A stretch of 51,719 bases of DNA from Kiritimatiellia bacterium (GCA_016929905.1 JAFGHX010000308.1:1-51719); one strand, 5' to 3'; counted from the first letter of the stretch, positions 36,449 through 46,400 are shown. Numbers and translations are program-made. Notes: a model not told the origin generated them from the sequence alone.

Positions 36449-39427
36449 ATGGCAAGCATCAGCATCTCGTCCTGGAAGCCGCGGGTGCGAGCGCGGCGGC
36501 GGGCGGCGTGGCGTTGCCGGGCATGTCCCGCAGCACGGCGCCATTTCGTTTTCACGGCCCTTCTGTCAGTCCTATCCGTTCTGGGTTTCGCCACCGGCGG
36601 CTATTCGGAGCTGAAGATCTATCCGTCGCCGGGCAATCTGTCGAGCGTAGAGCACCTGTTGCAAAGCTCCCGATATTCCGTGCAGGTTGACGGAAAGTCG
36701 TGTTTCGTTTACGAGACGGACGACTACTGGGAGAGCAGCCGCTCGTCACGCCCGAACTCGGCTTCGTTCGTGTGTTTCTCGTTCCGAAACCAATCGGTGA
36801 CGGTAAAGGTGACGTGCAATTTCACGGTCAGTTCCGTGACGATCCGGCCGAAGAGCGACAAGGTTTCGTTCACGCGCAGCGGCAACACGATCACGTTCAC
36901 GCTGTCCGAGCCGAAGCCGCTCTGCGTTGAAGTGAACAACCGGGAGCGACCGCTGTTCATTCTCTCGGACGAGCCGGACGAGCCGGACACCTCGGCGCAC
37001 CATTATTTTGGGCCGGGCGTGCACTACATTGGCGCGAAGTACGCGGTGGCGGAGAACCAGCGGGTGTACATTGCCGGCGGCGCGGTGGTGGAAGGCACGC
37101 TGCTGCTGAAAGGGCACAACATCAAGGTGCGCGGGCGCGGCATCCTGAGTGCCGGCCAGTGGGCGCCGGCGCAATGGGAGAACGACAAGCTGTTTTCGGT
37201 CATCAGCAACACGGGCTGGTACAATGACCAGGAGTATTCGGGCATCGTGATGCTGAACTCGCCCGGCTGGAACGTGAACGGGTGCGGCCACCGGCGTCTG
37301 CTGAAGAACCTGAAGGTGATCTCCTGGGTCGGCTGCACGGACGGTCCGCACACCTCCGGCAATAGCTCTCGCCTCGAGGATTCCTTCCTGTTCTGCAACG
37401 ACGATGTGCTGATGGCCAGTTACGGCACCGGCAGTCGGATCCGCAACTGCGTGGTGTGGAAGGGGCCATGGGGCCGGCCGATCGGCAGTCTCAACGGCGG
37501 GACGAGCGACCAGAGCGACGCGCTGTGGGAAGACATCGACATCATCGGCGACGAGGGCCCGGTGCAGGACAACAGCGCGATGTTGGCGAGTTTCCGGATC
37601 CACGGGTCCGGCGAGCGCGGCTACAAGAAGAACTTCACATTCCGCAACATTCGGATCGAAACGCCGCGTGCCGCGCCGCTGATCTACCTGAACGCGGACG
37701 GTTTTCTGATGGAGGACTTCACATTCGAGAACATCACGGTCGAGAACCACGTCTCCTACGAAGGGATACTGAAGGCCGGGAACGGCGGCATGATCAACGG
37801 GGTTCATTTCAAGTCGATCACGCTCGGCGGCAAGGCGGTCACGAGTCTGTCGGCGGCGGGCATCCAGAAGAGCGGCACGGTCCAGAACGTGACGTTCGAG
37901 GGTGGCGGCCCCTCGACGCCGGCGGCGCCGAGCGCATTGACGGCGCAGGTGCAGACTGCCGATGAGGTACGGCTCGCGTGGCGCGACAACAGCACGGATG
38001 AGACGGGTTTCAAGATCGACCGCCGCCAGAGCGGCACCGACGCCTGGGTGCGGATCGCCACCACCACCGCCAACGTCACGGCCTACACCGACAGCGGGTT
38101 GAGCGCCGAGACCAAGTTCTACTACATGGTCAAGGCCTACAATGCCGCCGGCAACTCGCCCTACTCCAACGTCGCCGACGTCACCACGCCGCCGCCGGCG
38201 CCTGCGGCGCCGGCGAACGTGACCGCACGCGCCGCGGGCTCGACCCGGATCGAACTCTCCTGGACCGACCGCAGCGGGAACGAGACCGGCTTCAAGATCG
38301 ACCGCCGCCAGAGCGGCACCACGCCCTGGGTTCGCGTCGCCTCGACCGGTGCCAATGCCACGGCCTGGTCCGACGCCGGCCTGCCGCCGGCGACCCGGTT
38401 CTACTACCTGGTCAAGGCCACCAACGCCGGCGGCGATTCCGCCTACGCGAACAAAGCCGACGCCACCACACTGGACGGGATCGGAGGCGAAAGCGTGTGG
38501 CGCTACCGCAAGGGCACCGCCGAGGCCTCGAACCCGGCGACGGCGTGGCGCGGGGTCGGGTTCGACGATTCCCGCTGGGCACAGGGCGCCATGCCGATCG
38601 GCTACAGCGGCTCCGCCGTCTCGTTCGGCACGGAGCTGACCGACATGCGCGGGAATTACTCCTGCGTTTTCCTGCGGCGCTCGTTCACCGTCGCCGAGCC
38701 CGCCGCGGTGAGCGGCCTGCAGGTGCGCGCCGACTACGACGACGGGTTCGTCATGTGGATCAACGGCACGGAGGTCGCACGCGTGAACGTCGCCGGCGAC
38801 CCCGGCAGCGTCCTGCCGCACGATGCGACGGCAGCCGACAATATGAACGGCACCTGGTCGGCCACCCTCACCGGCGGGGCCCTGCCCGATCTGCGCCGGG
38901 GCGAGAATGTGATCGCGGTCCAGCTGCTGAACCGCTCGCTCGACATGAGCGGCGACTGCCTGTTCGACATGGAGTTGTGCGTTGTCGGCAGTCCGTTGTC
39001 CGTTGCGGCGGATTCCGACGGCGACAGCATGCCGGACGCGTGGGAGGCGCTCCGTCTGCCCGACGCGTCCGACCCGGCCGAGACGTCCGAGTCGGCGGAC
39101 CCGGACGGCGACGGCGTGTCGAACCTCGGCGAATACATCGCCGGGACCGATCCGGCCGACCCGGACGACACTCTCGAAGCGGGCGTGAAGCTGCAAGACG
39201 GCCGCATAGTGGTTTCGTTCCCCACGGTAGCGGCCGAGGGGACGGGCTACGCGGGGTGCACGCGCCACTACGCGCTGCAACACCGCGTACCGGGCGACGA
39301 CGCCGGCTGGCTGGCCGTCCCGGGCTATGCGGACCTGGTCGGAATCGGCCAACTTGTCCGCTACGCGCCGGCAACCGACCCCACGCCACGCGTCTACCGC
39401 GTGCAGGTCTGGCTGGCAGATCCGTAG
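36449..39427 (+). CDS. Secreted GH28/GH49-like beta-helix glycosidase with two Fn3 domains and the common C-terminal cassette
   Basis: 992 residues. ATG 36449 has GGGGGAG upstream. The N-terminus is an extended, arginine-rich signal peptide (hydrophobic core FVFTALLSVLSVLGFA, near 40-53). The catalytic part (about 55-490) is a right-handed beta-helix: VYIAGGAVVEGTLLLKG and IKVRGRGILSAGQW, then Asp298 in CTDGP and the pair Asp318-Asp319 in FCNDDVLM. The three-Asp pattern with about 20 residues' spacing is that of clan GH-N (GH28 polygalacturonases, GH49 dextranases), and NDDVLM leans to GH49. Two Fn3 domains (about 491-680), the DDGF sandwich, the calcium-like segment and the terminal domain ending VQVWLADP follow. 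It probably hydrolyses an extracellular polysaccharide; the substrate is unknown. Confidence 0.88.
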   Translation: MASISISSWKPRVRARRRAAWRCRACPAARRHFVFTALLSVLSVLGFATGGYSELKIYPSPGNLSSVEHLLQSSRYSVQVDGKSCFVYETDDYWESSRSSRPNSASFVCFSFRNQSVTVKVTCNFTVSSVTIRPKSDKVSFTRSGNTITFTLSEPKPLCVEVNNRERPLFILSDEPDEPDTSAHHYFGPGVHYIGAKYAVAENQRVYIAGGAVVEGTLLLKGHNIKVRGRGILSAGQWAPAQWENDKLFSVISNTGWYNDQEYSGIVMLNSPGWNVNGCGHRRLLKNLKVISWVGCTDGPHTSGNSSRLEDSFLFCNDDVLMASYGTGSRIRNCVVWKGPWGRPIGSLNGGTSDQSDALWEDIDIIGDEGPVQDNSAMLASFRIHGSGERGYKKNFTFRNIRIETPRAAPLIYLNADGFLMEDFTFENITVENHVSYEGILKAGNGGMINGVHFKSITLGGKAVTSLSAAGIQKSGTVQNVTFEGGGPSTPAAPSALTAQVQTADEVRLAWRDNSTDETGFKIDRRQSGTDAWVRIATTTANVTAYTDSGLSAETKFYYMVKAYNAAGNSPYSNVADVTTPPPAPAAPANVTARAAGSTRIELSWTDRSGNETGFKIDRRQSGTTPWVRVASTGANATAWSDAGLPPATRFYYLVKATNAGGDSAYANKADATTLDGIGGESVWRYRKGTAEASNPATAWRGVGFDDSRWAQGAMPIGYSGSAVSFGTELTDMRGNYSCVFLRRSFTVAEPAAVSGLQVRADYDDGFVMWINGTEVARVNVAGDPGSVLPHDATAADNMNGTWSATLTGGALPDLRRGENVIAVQLLNRSLDMSGDCLFDMELCVVGSPLSVAADSDGDSMPDAWEALRLPDASDPAETSESADPDGDGVSNLGEYIAGTDPADPDDTLEAGVKLQDGRIVVSFPTVAAEGTGYAGCTRHYALQHRVPGDDAGWLAVPGYADLVGIGQLVRYAPATDPTPRVYRVQVWLADP

Positions 39428-39430
39428 CGC

Positions 39431-39508
39431 GTTAATTCGAACGTCAGGTTTTGAACCTGACAAGACCTCTGAGTCACGCATCGATGCGCGACCCGGGTCA
39501 AGTCAAGG
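39431..39508 (+). promoter_or_regulatory. Conserved structured leader, copy B
   Basis: It starts four bases after the stop of the preceding gene, so it lies inside a likely operon. P1: TTAATTC with GGGTCAA, one mismatch and two wobbles. P2 is a perfect 8-bp hairpin, GTCAGGTT (39443-39450) with AACCTGAC (39454-39461). The linker has AAGACCTCT. P3: GAGTCACGCA (39471-39480) with TGCGCGACCC (39485-39494), two mismatches, abutting P1. It ends AAGTCAAGG just before the ribosome binding site. No promoter was seen between it and the upstream gene, so action on translation or RNA processing is likelier than on initiation. Confidence 0.6.
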
Positions 39509-39519
39509 TGGGATGGACC

Positions 39520-42500
39520 ATGAAATGCGTCAACATCTCATCTGACGGACCGGGCGCCGCGGCGAGGCAAACGCCGCGGCCAGCGCACCCGCCTATCCCG
39601 CGTTTGTTCGCAGCATGGGTCGGGGCCCTCTCCCTTGCGGTGCTGCTGGCTTGGCCGTCGCGTGCGCCCGCCCAAGAGACCTATCTGCCCTGGACCGAGG
39701 GCACGGCGCAGCCGGTCCGGTTCGCGCCGGGCCTGGCGCTCTCCACCTACTACGGGTCCGTCCAGCGCACCTATGACGAATGGAAAGCCGCCGGTATCTG
39801 GAATTGGGTCAATGTCGAACGCGGGCACTGGCTGATGATGTACGTCCCGTACATTGCATGGCGCGACTTCTACCAGGATCACAACGTGCGCCCGTCGAAA
39901 CCGGCGGATCCCAACGACCCCGCTTACCGCTGGGCGGCGCTCGACAATCTGCTGGCGGTCGAGGCGATCCGGACGAAAGAAGTCAGACTGCTCTTCCGCC
40001 TCATGTTCAAGGTGAAGGGCAACACGCCCCGCTGGCTGGTCGACGGCCGAGGCGTTGTGAACCACGAAGACAACGGGCTCGGCGGCGCCGTGCTGGCCGA
40101 CGACTCGACAACCGACGGGCTGCCCGCCTGGCACCGCGAGTACGTTGAAAAGGAATGGCGCTACTTCGCCACGGCGTTCGGCAAGCGCTACAAGAACCGT
40201 ACGGAGCTGGCCGGCATCATCATGGACGAGATCTACCTCGCGACCGTCAGCAATTGGCCGTCGGATCTCACGAGCAATGACCAGTATTCGCGCGGGTACG
40301 ACGAGGCCTGTATTGATCTGGCCGCCGCCATGCCGAACACGGCGATCGTCGTGTACCAGGTTTGGAGCTGGCAGCGCAAGGAACGGCTCGAGTCGGTGGT
40401 GAACATCGGGTTCGGCTGCGCCGACGCGCGGCTGTGGGAGACGGAGGTCTCGCAGGACGGACCGTGGCATCCGGACGACTCGCCGGCCGCCGAGGGCAGC
40501 GGCTACTACCGCAGCGCGCAGACCTACAATTACGCCGCGCGCAGCCCGCAAGGGGGCATGCCGCATTTCTGGATGGTCGGCGCGGAGCCGAACGGCTGGA
40601 AGCAGACGGGGTCTATTCCTGCCGTGTGCGGCGGAAAGAACAACATCCTCGGCTATCCGACCGGGACGAAGAAGGCGTGCCACGAAATCGACCCGGCGTA
40701 TTTCATGCAGTATCATGCGGGCGTGCCGCGCAAGCCGAACGGCTATCCCGGCCTGAACAATGTGCCGGGCATCATCCATGCGGCCTGGCTGCAGGTGTCC
40801 GACCTGCCGACCTCGAGCCGCTGCAGCACGGGCGACGCGCCGCGTTCCAAGCCGGATTGGGCGACAGCGTTCGCCATGCTCGGGCCACAGGGGCTCGACT
40901 GCATACCCGAAGAACCGTACGGTTGGGAGTCGCAGATCGGCCCGCCCGGAGGGCTGACCCGGGTCCAGATCCATCACAACGAGGATGATGCTGAGGAGCG
41001 CCTGGATTCCGGGCAGGTCTCCCTGTACAGCTCGGACCTGGAACTGGTCCGCGACGCCGCCGACCAACTTGTCGGGTTGCGGTTCCCCAACGTGCCACTG
41101 CCCCAGGCCGCGTCCGTCGCGAGCGCGTATCTCGAGTTCGCGACCGACGAACCGAGCGAGGAGACGACCTCGCTCACCATCCGGGGCCAGGCCGCCGACC
41201 ATGCGGCGCCGTTTGCGGCCAGCGCCGCCAATCTGAGCGCGCGCAGCCGAACGACCGCACGCACGGCGTGGGCACCGGGCCAATGGAGCACGATCGGCAA
41301 ACTGCGCCAGACCCCGGACATCGCCGCGGTCATCCAGGAAATCGTGAACCGGCCGGGCTGGCAGCCGGGTAACGCGCTGGTCATCCTCATCAGCGGCACC
41401 GGCAGGCGCGTGGCCGCATCCGTCGACGGCAGCCCCGGCGGCGCACCGCTGCTGGTGGTAACCTGCAGCACGCCTTCGACACCGGCTGCACCGAGCGCCC
41501 TGTCGGCCGCCGCCTTGGCCGCCGACGCGGTCCGGCTCGCCTGGCAGGACAACAGCAGCAACGAGGCCGGCTTTAAGATCGACCGCCGCCAAAGCGGCAC
41601 GGACGACTGGGTCCGCATCGCCACCACCGGCGCCAACGCCACAACCTACACCGACAGCGGGCTGCCGGCCGGCACGAAATTTTACTACATGGTCAAAGCC
41701 GCGAATGCGGAGGGCAACTCTCCGTATTCCAGTGTGGCTGCCGTTACCACGCCGGAGCCGCCGCCGGTTGCCCCCGCGAATCTCGTCGCGCGCGTGGCCG
41801 GCTCGACCCGAATCGCCTTGAGCTGGGCCGACCGCAGCGGGAACGAGACCGGCTTCAAGATCGACCGCCGCCAGAGCGGCACCACGCCCTGGGTCCGCAT
41901 CGCGACAGCCGCCGCGAACGGCTCGGCCTGGTCCGACACCGGCCTGCCGCCGGACACCCGGTTCTACTACCTCATCAAGGCGACCAACGCCGGCGGCGAT
42001 TCCGCCTACGCCAACAGGGCCGACGCCACCACACTGAACGGCACCGCGGGCGGGAGCGTGTGGCGCTACCGCAAGGGGACCGCCGAGGCCTCGAACCCGG
42101 CGACGGTGTGGCGCGGGGTCGGGTTCGACGACTCCGGCTGGGCCAGCGGCGCGGCCCCCTTCGGCTACGGCGACGGGCCTTACGGGACGGAACTGACCGA
42201 CATGCAGGGACGCTACGCGTGCCTGTTCCTGCGACACACGTTCCAGGTGGACAGGCCCGCCGCCGTGGCGGAGCTGCATCTGAATGTCACCTACGACGAC
42301 GGCTTCATCATCTGGCTCAACGGTCAGGAGGTGGCGCGGCAGAACGTGGGCGGTAGCGCCGGCGATTTCCACAGCTTCAACGGCGTGGCCAGCGATGCGG
42401 TCGGCAACGGCACACCATGGCGCGCGGTGCTTACAGGGGCGGCCCTGCCCGAACTGCGCTCGGGCGCAAACGTCGTCGCGGTACAGGTGTTCAACGCCTC

Positions 42501-42987
42501 GCTGGCCGACAGCAGCGACCTGACGTTCGACGGCTCGTTCTCTGTTGTCGCCAGTGCGTTGTCTGTTGCATCGGACGAGGAGGGCGACGGTATGCCGGAC
42601 GCATGGGAGGCGTCCCATCTGTCGAAGCTGCCTGATCCGTCGGATCGGACCGATCAGTCCGATCCGGACGCCGACGGCTTGTCGAACCTCGCCGAATACA
42701 TTGCAGGGACGGACCCGGCCGATCCGGCCGACGCGTTCGAGGCCGACGTGAGACTGCAGAGCGGCCGGATTGTGGTGTCGTTCGCGACTGTGCCGGCCGC
42801 CGGGACAGGCTACGAGGGCTGTACACGCCGCTATGTCCTCGAACAACGCCCGGTCGCCGACGTTGCCAACTGGGTGCCCGTCCCCGGCTACCAAGATATC
42901 ACCGGCGACGGACAAACCGTACGCTACCTACCACCCTCGGGCGAACCCAGAATCTACCGCGCACGCGTGTGGCTGCAGGATCGCTAG
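39520..42987 (+). CDS. Secreted protein with putative TIM-barrel hydrolase domain, DNRLRE-like domain, two Fn3 and the common C-terminal cassette
   Basis: 1155 residues. ATG 39520 (AAGGTGGGA upstream) gives a signal peptide cut near APAQ/ET. Residues about 50-480 form a large domain I cannot name with certainty. Segments such as WNWVNVERGHWLMMYVPY and ELAGIIMDEIYLATVS, and the alternating pattern, suggest a TIM-barrel glycoside hydrolase with a possible acid in MDE. A beta domain of DNRLRE type follows (about 485-650, LYSSDLELVRD, FPNVPLP, WQPGNALVILI), then two Fn3 (about 651-845), the DDGF sandwich, the calcium-like segment and the terminal domain ending RVWLQDR. Fn3 and C-terminal parts are close DNA-level copies of those in the preceding gene. 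Enzyme function is a hypothesis. Confidence 0.85.
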   Translation: MKCVNISSDGPGAAARQTPRPAHPPIPRLFAAWVGALSLAVLLAWPSRAPAQETYLPWTEGTAQPVRFAPGLALSTYYGSVQRTYDEWKAAGIWNWVNVERGHWLMMYVPYIAWRDFYQDHNVRPSKPADPNDPAYRWAALDNLLAVEAIRTKEVRLLFRLMFKVKGNTPRWLVDGRGVVNHEDNGLGGAVLADDSTTDGLPAWHREYVEKEWRYFATAFGKRYKNRTELAGIIMDEIYLATVSNWPSDLTSNDQYSRGYDEACIDLAAAMPNTAIVVYQVWSWQRKERLESVVNIGFGCADARLWETEVSQDGPWHPDDSPAAEGSGYYRSAQTYNYAARSPQGGMPHFWMVGAEPNGWKQTGSIPAVCGGKNNILGYPTGTKKACHEIDPAYFMQYHAGVPRKPNGYPGLNNVPGIIHAAWLQVSDLPTSSRCSTGDAPRSKPDWATAFAMLGPQGLDCIPEEPYGWESQIGPPGGLTRVQIHHNEDDAEERLDSGQVSLYSSDLELVRDAADQLVGLRFPNVPLPQAASVASAYLEFATDEPSEETTSLTIRGQAADHAAPFAASAANLSARSRTTARTAWAPGQWSTIGKLRQTPDIAAVIQEIVNRPGWQPGNALVILISGTGRRVAASVDGSPGGAPLLVVTCSTPSTPAAPSALSAAALAADAVRLAWQDNSSNEAGFKIDRRQSGTDDWVRIATTGANATTYTDSGLPAGTKFYYMVKAANAEGNSPYSSVAAVTTPEPPPVAPANLVARVAGSTRIALSWADRSGNETGFKIDRRQSGTTPWVRIATAAANGSAWSDTGLPPDTRFYYLIKATNAGGDSAYANRADATTLNGTAGGSVWRYRKGTAEASNPATVWRGVGFDDSGWASGAAPFGYGDGPYGTELTDMQGRYACLFLRHTFQVDRPAAVAELHLNVTYDDGFIIWLNGQEVARQNVGGSAGDFHSFNGVASDAVGNGTPWRAVLTGAALPELRSGANVVAVQVFNASLADSSDLTFDGSFSVVASALSVASDEEGDGMPDAWEASHLSKLPDPSDRTDQSDPDADGLSNLAEYIAGTDPADPADAFEADVRLQSGRIVVSFATVPAAGTGYEGCTRRYVLEQRPVADVANWVPVPGYQDITGDGQTVRYLPPSGEPRIYRARVWLQDR

Positions 42988-43080
42988 CCCACACCCGAAA
43001 TACCGGACGGAATCCCGCATCGGAAAGAAAAGCCCGGGGAACTCGCGCCCATCCAAAAATTTTCTTTTTGCAAAAATAGT

Positions 43081-43110
43081 GTTTAGATCCCGGCTGCTCG
43101 CGCCGTATAT
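43081..43110 (+). promoter_or_regulatory. Conserved promoter element, copy 3 (before the DUF1565-like gene)
   Basis: GTTTAGAT, 16 bases, GTATAT, identical in fixed bases and spacing to 33093 and 36282. It is preceded by the A/T palindrome TTTTTGCAAAAA, which could act as an UP-like element. The start codon is about 320 bases downstream, with leader copy C in between. Confidence 0.7.
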
Positions 43111-43196
43111 GTGATGGGGGAAAGGGGGATCAAGTCATCCGCGCACGCGGCTGCGTTAACTGTGGCATCGCAGATACCCCTGATTCGCCCGGTTCT

Positions 43197-43234
43197 TTCT
43201 CACTTTCGCAAGAATGACATTCGCATCTCTGCGA
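43197..43234 (+). promoter_or_regulatory. Triple TTCKCA repeat upstream of the DUF1565-like gene
   Basis: TTCTCA at 43197, TTCGCA at 43205 and 43220, followed by GCGAAAA. Order and spacing match the element at 22238, before the giant CotH gene, suggesting a shared regulator. Confidence 0.45.
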
Positions 43235-43340
43235 AAAAGGAGGCTGTCACGCTATATATTGCGTGATTTCATGCTGGCATGCTTCCTGCTGCGGAATCCG
43301 GATGGCCACGTGCGGACTTCAGCGGGGAGCAGCTTGCGGG

Positions 43341-43418
43341 GTTAACTCGAAGGTCCGAGGAACGACACCATAACGCCCTCGTGCCGTGCGCTGCCGCGCG
43401 ACCGGGGTTAAGTCAAGG
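43341..43418 (+). promoter_or_regulatory. Conserved structured leader, copy C
   Basis: P1: TTAACTC (43342-43348) with GGGTTAA (43405-43411), 7 of 7 pairs. P2 is weak (GGTC with GACACC). P3 keeps a 5-bp core, GTGCG-C with GCGCG. It ends AAGTCAAGG right before the ribosome binding site of the gene at 43429. It is the most diverged copy; the P1 strands and the 3' box are the best kept parts. Confidence 0.55.
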
Positions 43419-43428
43419 GAGATGGGAG

Positions 43429-46400
43429 ATGACAAAGATCCACATCTCGTTCTGCCGGCTGCGGGCAAGGTGCCGGGCTTTCCGGCGATTTGGCGGGGGA
43501 TGCGGCTTCACGGACTCAGGGTTCACGCGTGCGGGGGTCCTCCTGGTGCTTGGCATCATGACGCTGCTACCGTTCGCGAGCCACGCGGCAACGTACTACG
43601 TCGCGACGACCGGCAGCGACTCGAACCCCGGCACGCAGAGCCGCCCGTTTCGGACGGTGCAAAAGGCCGCCAACAGCGTCGCACCCGGCGACACGGTGCT
43701 GATTCGGGCAGGCACCTACAATTCCTCGTCCAGTTTTCGGGTGAGCCGCGCGGGGACGTCGAGTCAGCGGATCACCTACAAGGCCTACGGCGACGGCCCG
43801 GTCCGAATCAGCCGCGCCCAGGTCATGCCCGGCCCGTGGACACTGCACAAGAACAAGATCTACAAGACGACCTACTCGCAGGCGATCATGGCGCTTTTTC
43901 GCGGCTCCGCGCCGCTGGAGGGCAGCGGCCGGTACGTGACATCCATCGACACGATGATGCCCAACTCCTTCTTCGTTTCCGGCAGCACCGTCTACGTCTG
44001 GCTGGCGGACGGATCCGATCCCGACAATTCGCTCATGCGCGCCTCGCCGGGCCATGTCGTGGAGCTCTACGACTGCCACTACAACACGTTCGACGGGCTC
44101 ACGGTCGAATACGGCTTCAACGGGTTCAAGAAGCAGGGATCTTCGACCCACCATGTGACGATCCGGAACTGCACCATCCGGTCCATTGCCAGTCAAGGCG
44201 TACAACCGGTCGCGGCGAGCGGCATCATCGAGCGCAATCTGTTCCAGAAGATCGGTACGTCGAAGTACCAGCATGGAATCTACTGCGGGATATCGGGAAT
44301 CGTGATCCGGCACAACATCTTCGAGGAGATCGAGGGCGCCGGCGTGCACCTGTACAACGCCAACGCCGGGTTCGAAAAGTGCGAAGTCTACGGCAACATC
44401 TTCCGCAAGCCCAGACCGATGACCGCGACGGGCGGCTACTACGTGGACGTCGTCGCCTGGGGCACGGGCCGGCACAAGATCTACAACAACCTCTTCTTCG
44501 GCGAGGGCAAGCGCGACGGGATATCCGTCAACTCGTCCGAGAACGAGATCCATCATAACACCTTCGCCGGCTCGCCGGAATGCATCCAACTCTACGCCAA
44601 CAAGCTGGGCAACAGGATCTATAACAACCTCTGCGTGGATGCCGGCAGCCGGTTCATCGTGGCCCCGAGCGGGTCCGGAACTCAAACCATCGACTACAAT
44701 CTCTATTATAATTTCACGGCCACGCCGCGCTGGCAATGGAATGGGCAGACCTACACCTCGTTCAGTTCCTACAAGGCGGCCTCCGGCGAAACGCACGGCA
44801 CGTATGCAAATCCTCGTCTGGCGGATTACGCGAACGACGACCTGCATCTCGCGGCCGGCAGCCCCGCCATCGACAGCGGGACCGGCCAGGCCGGTGTCTC
44901 CGTGGACTTCGACGGACGCGCCCGCCCGCAAGGCGCCGGCTACGACCGCGGCGCGTTCGAGTACGCCGGCGCGTCCGTGCCGACCCCGGCGGCGCCGAGC
45001 GCGCTGGTGGCAAGCGCCGCCTCCTCGAGCCGCATCACGCTGGGTTGGCGCGACAACAGCAGCGACGAGACCGGCTTCAAGATCGACCGCCGCCAGAGCG
45101 GCACCAGCGACTGGGTCCGCATCGCCACCACCGGCCCCAACGCCACCGCCCACACCGACACCGGGCTGAGCGCCGACACCAAGTTCTATTACAGGGTCAA
45201 GGCCTACAATGCCGCCGGCAATTCCCCCTACTCCAACCTCGCCGACGCCACGACGGCCCCGGAGGCCACGCCGCCCGCCGCGCCGGCAAGCCTCGCCGCA
45301 CGCGCAACCGGCGCAACCCGCATCGAACTGAACTGGGCCGACCGCAGCGGCGACGAGACCGGCTTCAAGATCGACCGCCGCCAGAGCGGCGCCGGCGACT
45401 GGGTCCGCATCGCCACCACCGGCCCCAACACCACCGCCCACACCGACACCGGGCTGAGCGCCGACACCAAGTTCTACTACATGGTCAAGGCCTACAATGT
45501 CGCCGGCAATTCCCCCTACTCCAACCTCGCGGACGCCACGACGCTGGACGCCGTCCCGCATGAAGCCGTGTGGCGTTACCGGAAGGGCACCGCCGAGGCC
45601 TCCAGCCCGCCGAACGCCTGGCGCAACGCCGGGTTCAACGATTCCGGCTGGGCGCAGGGCCTGACCCCAATCGGCTACACCGACTCCGGTCTGCCGCTCG
45701 GTACGGAACTGGCCGACATGCGGGGCCGCTATACGTGCGTCTTCCTGCGCCGCGCCTTCACGGTCGCCGAGCCGGCGGCTGTGAGTGAGCTGCGACTCAG
45801 TGCCGACTACGACGACGGGTTCGTCTTGTGGATCAACGGCTCCGAAGTGGGGCGCGTGAACGTGGCCGGTGAACCGGGAACGGCCGTGCCGTACGATGCG
45901 GTGGCCGCCGGGAACCTGAACAGCACGTGGACCGCGACGCTGACCGGCGCGCGGATGCCGGCCCTGCGCCCGGGCGCAAACGTGATCGCGGTCCAACTGC
46001 TGAACCGCTCGCTGAGCGAGAGCGGCGACTGTCTGTTCGACATGGAGTTGTCCGTGGTCGGCAGCCCGCTCTCCGTGGCGACCGACGCCGACAGAAACGG
46101 CTTGCCCGACGCCTGGGAAGCCGACCGCCTGCCCGATAGGTCCGACCCGGACGGCGAAACGGGTTCGGCCGACCCGGACGGTGACGGCGTCTCGAACCTG
46201 GCCGAGTTCATCGCTGGGACGGATCCCGCGGACGAAGGCGATACGTTCGCGGTACGTGTTGAGCTGCAGAACGGCCGGATCGTCGTCTCTTTCCCCACTG
46301 TCCCCGCGACGGGAACAGGCTATGACGGTTGTACCCGCCACTATGCACTCGAGTTCTGCACACCGGCCGATACGGCCAACTGGCTGCCTGTTCCCGGCTA

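Larger units (their letters stand above)
42988..43428 (+). other. Regulatory intergenic region before the DUF1565-like gene
   Basis: Carries, in order: the palindrome TTTTTGCAAAAA (43065-43076), the conserved promoter element (43081-43110), a G-run (GGGGGAAAGGGGG), the triple TTCTCA/TTCGCA repeat (43197-43225), an AT-rich GCTATATATTGCG patch (43251-43263) that may be a second -10, and leader copy C (43341-43418). No gene is supported inside it. Confidence 0.6.

Noticed and set aside
32746..37024. Minus-strand and alternative-frame ORFs in the module 4 to beta-helix intergenic region
   Set aside because: No ribosome binding sites, no homologous features and overlap with promoter elements. Only the short ORFs with good sites were kept.
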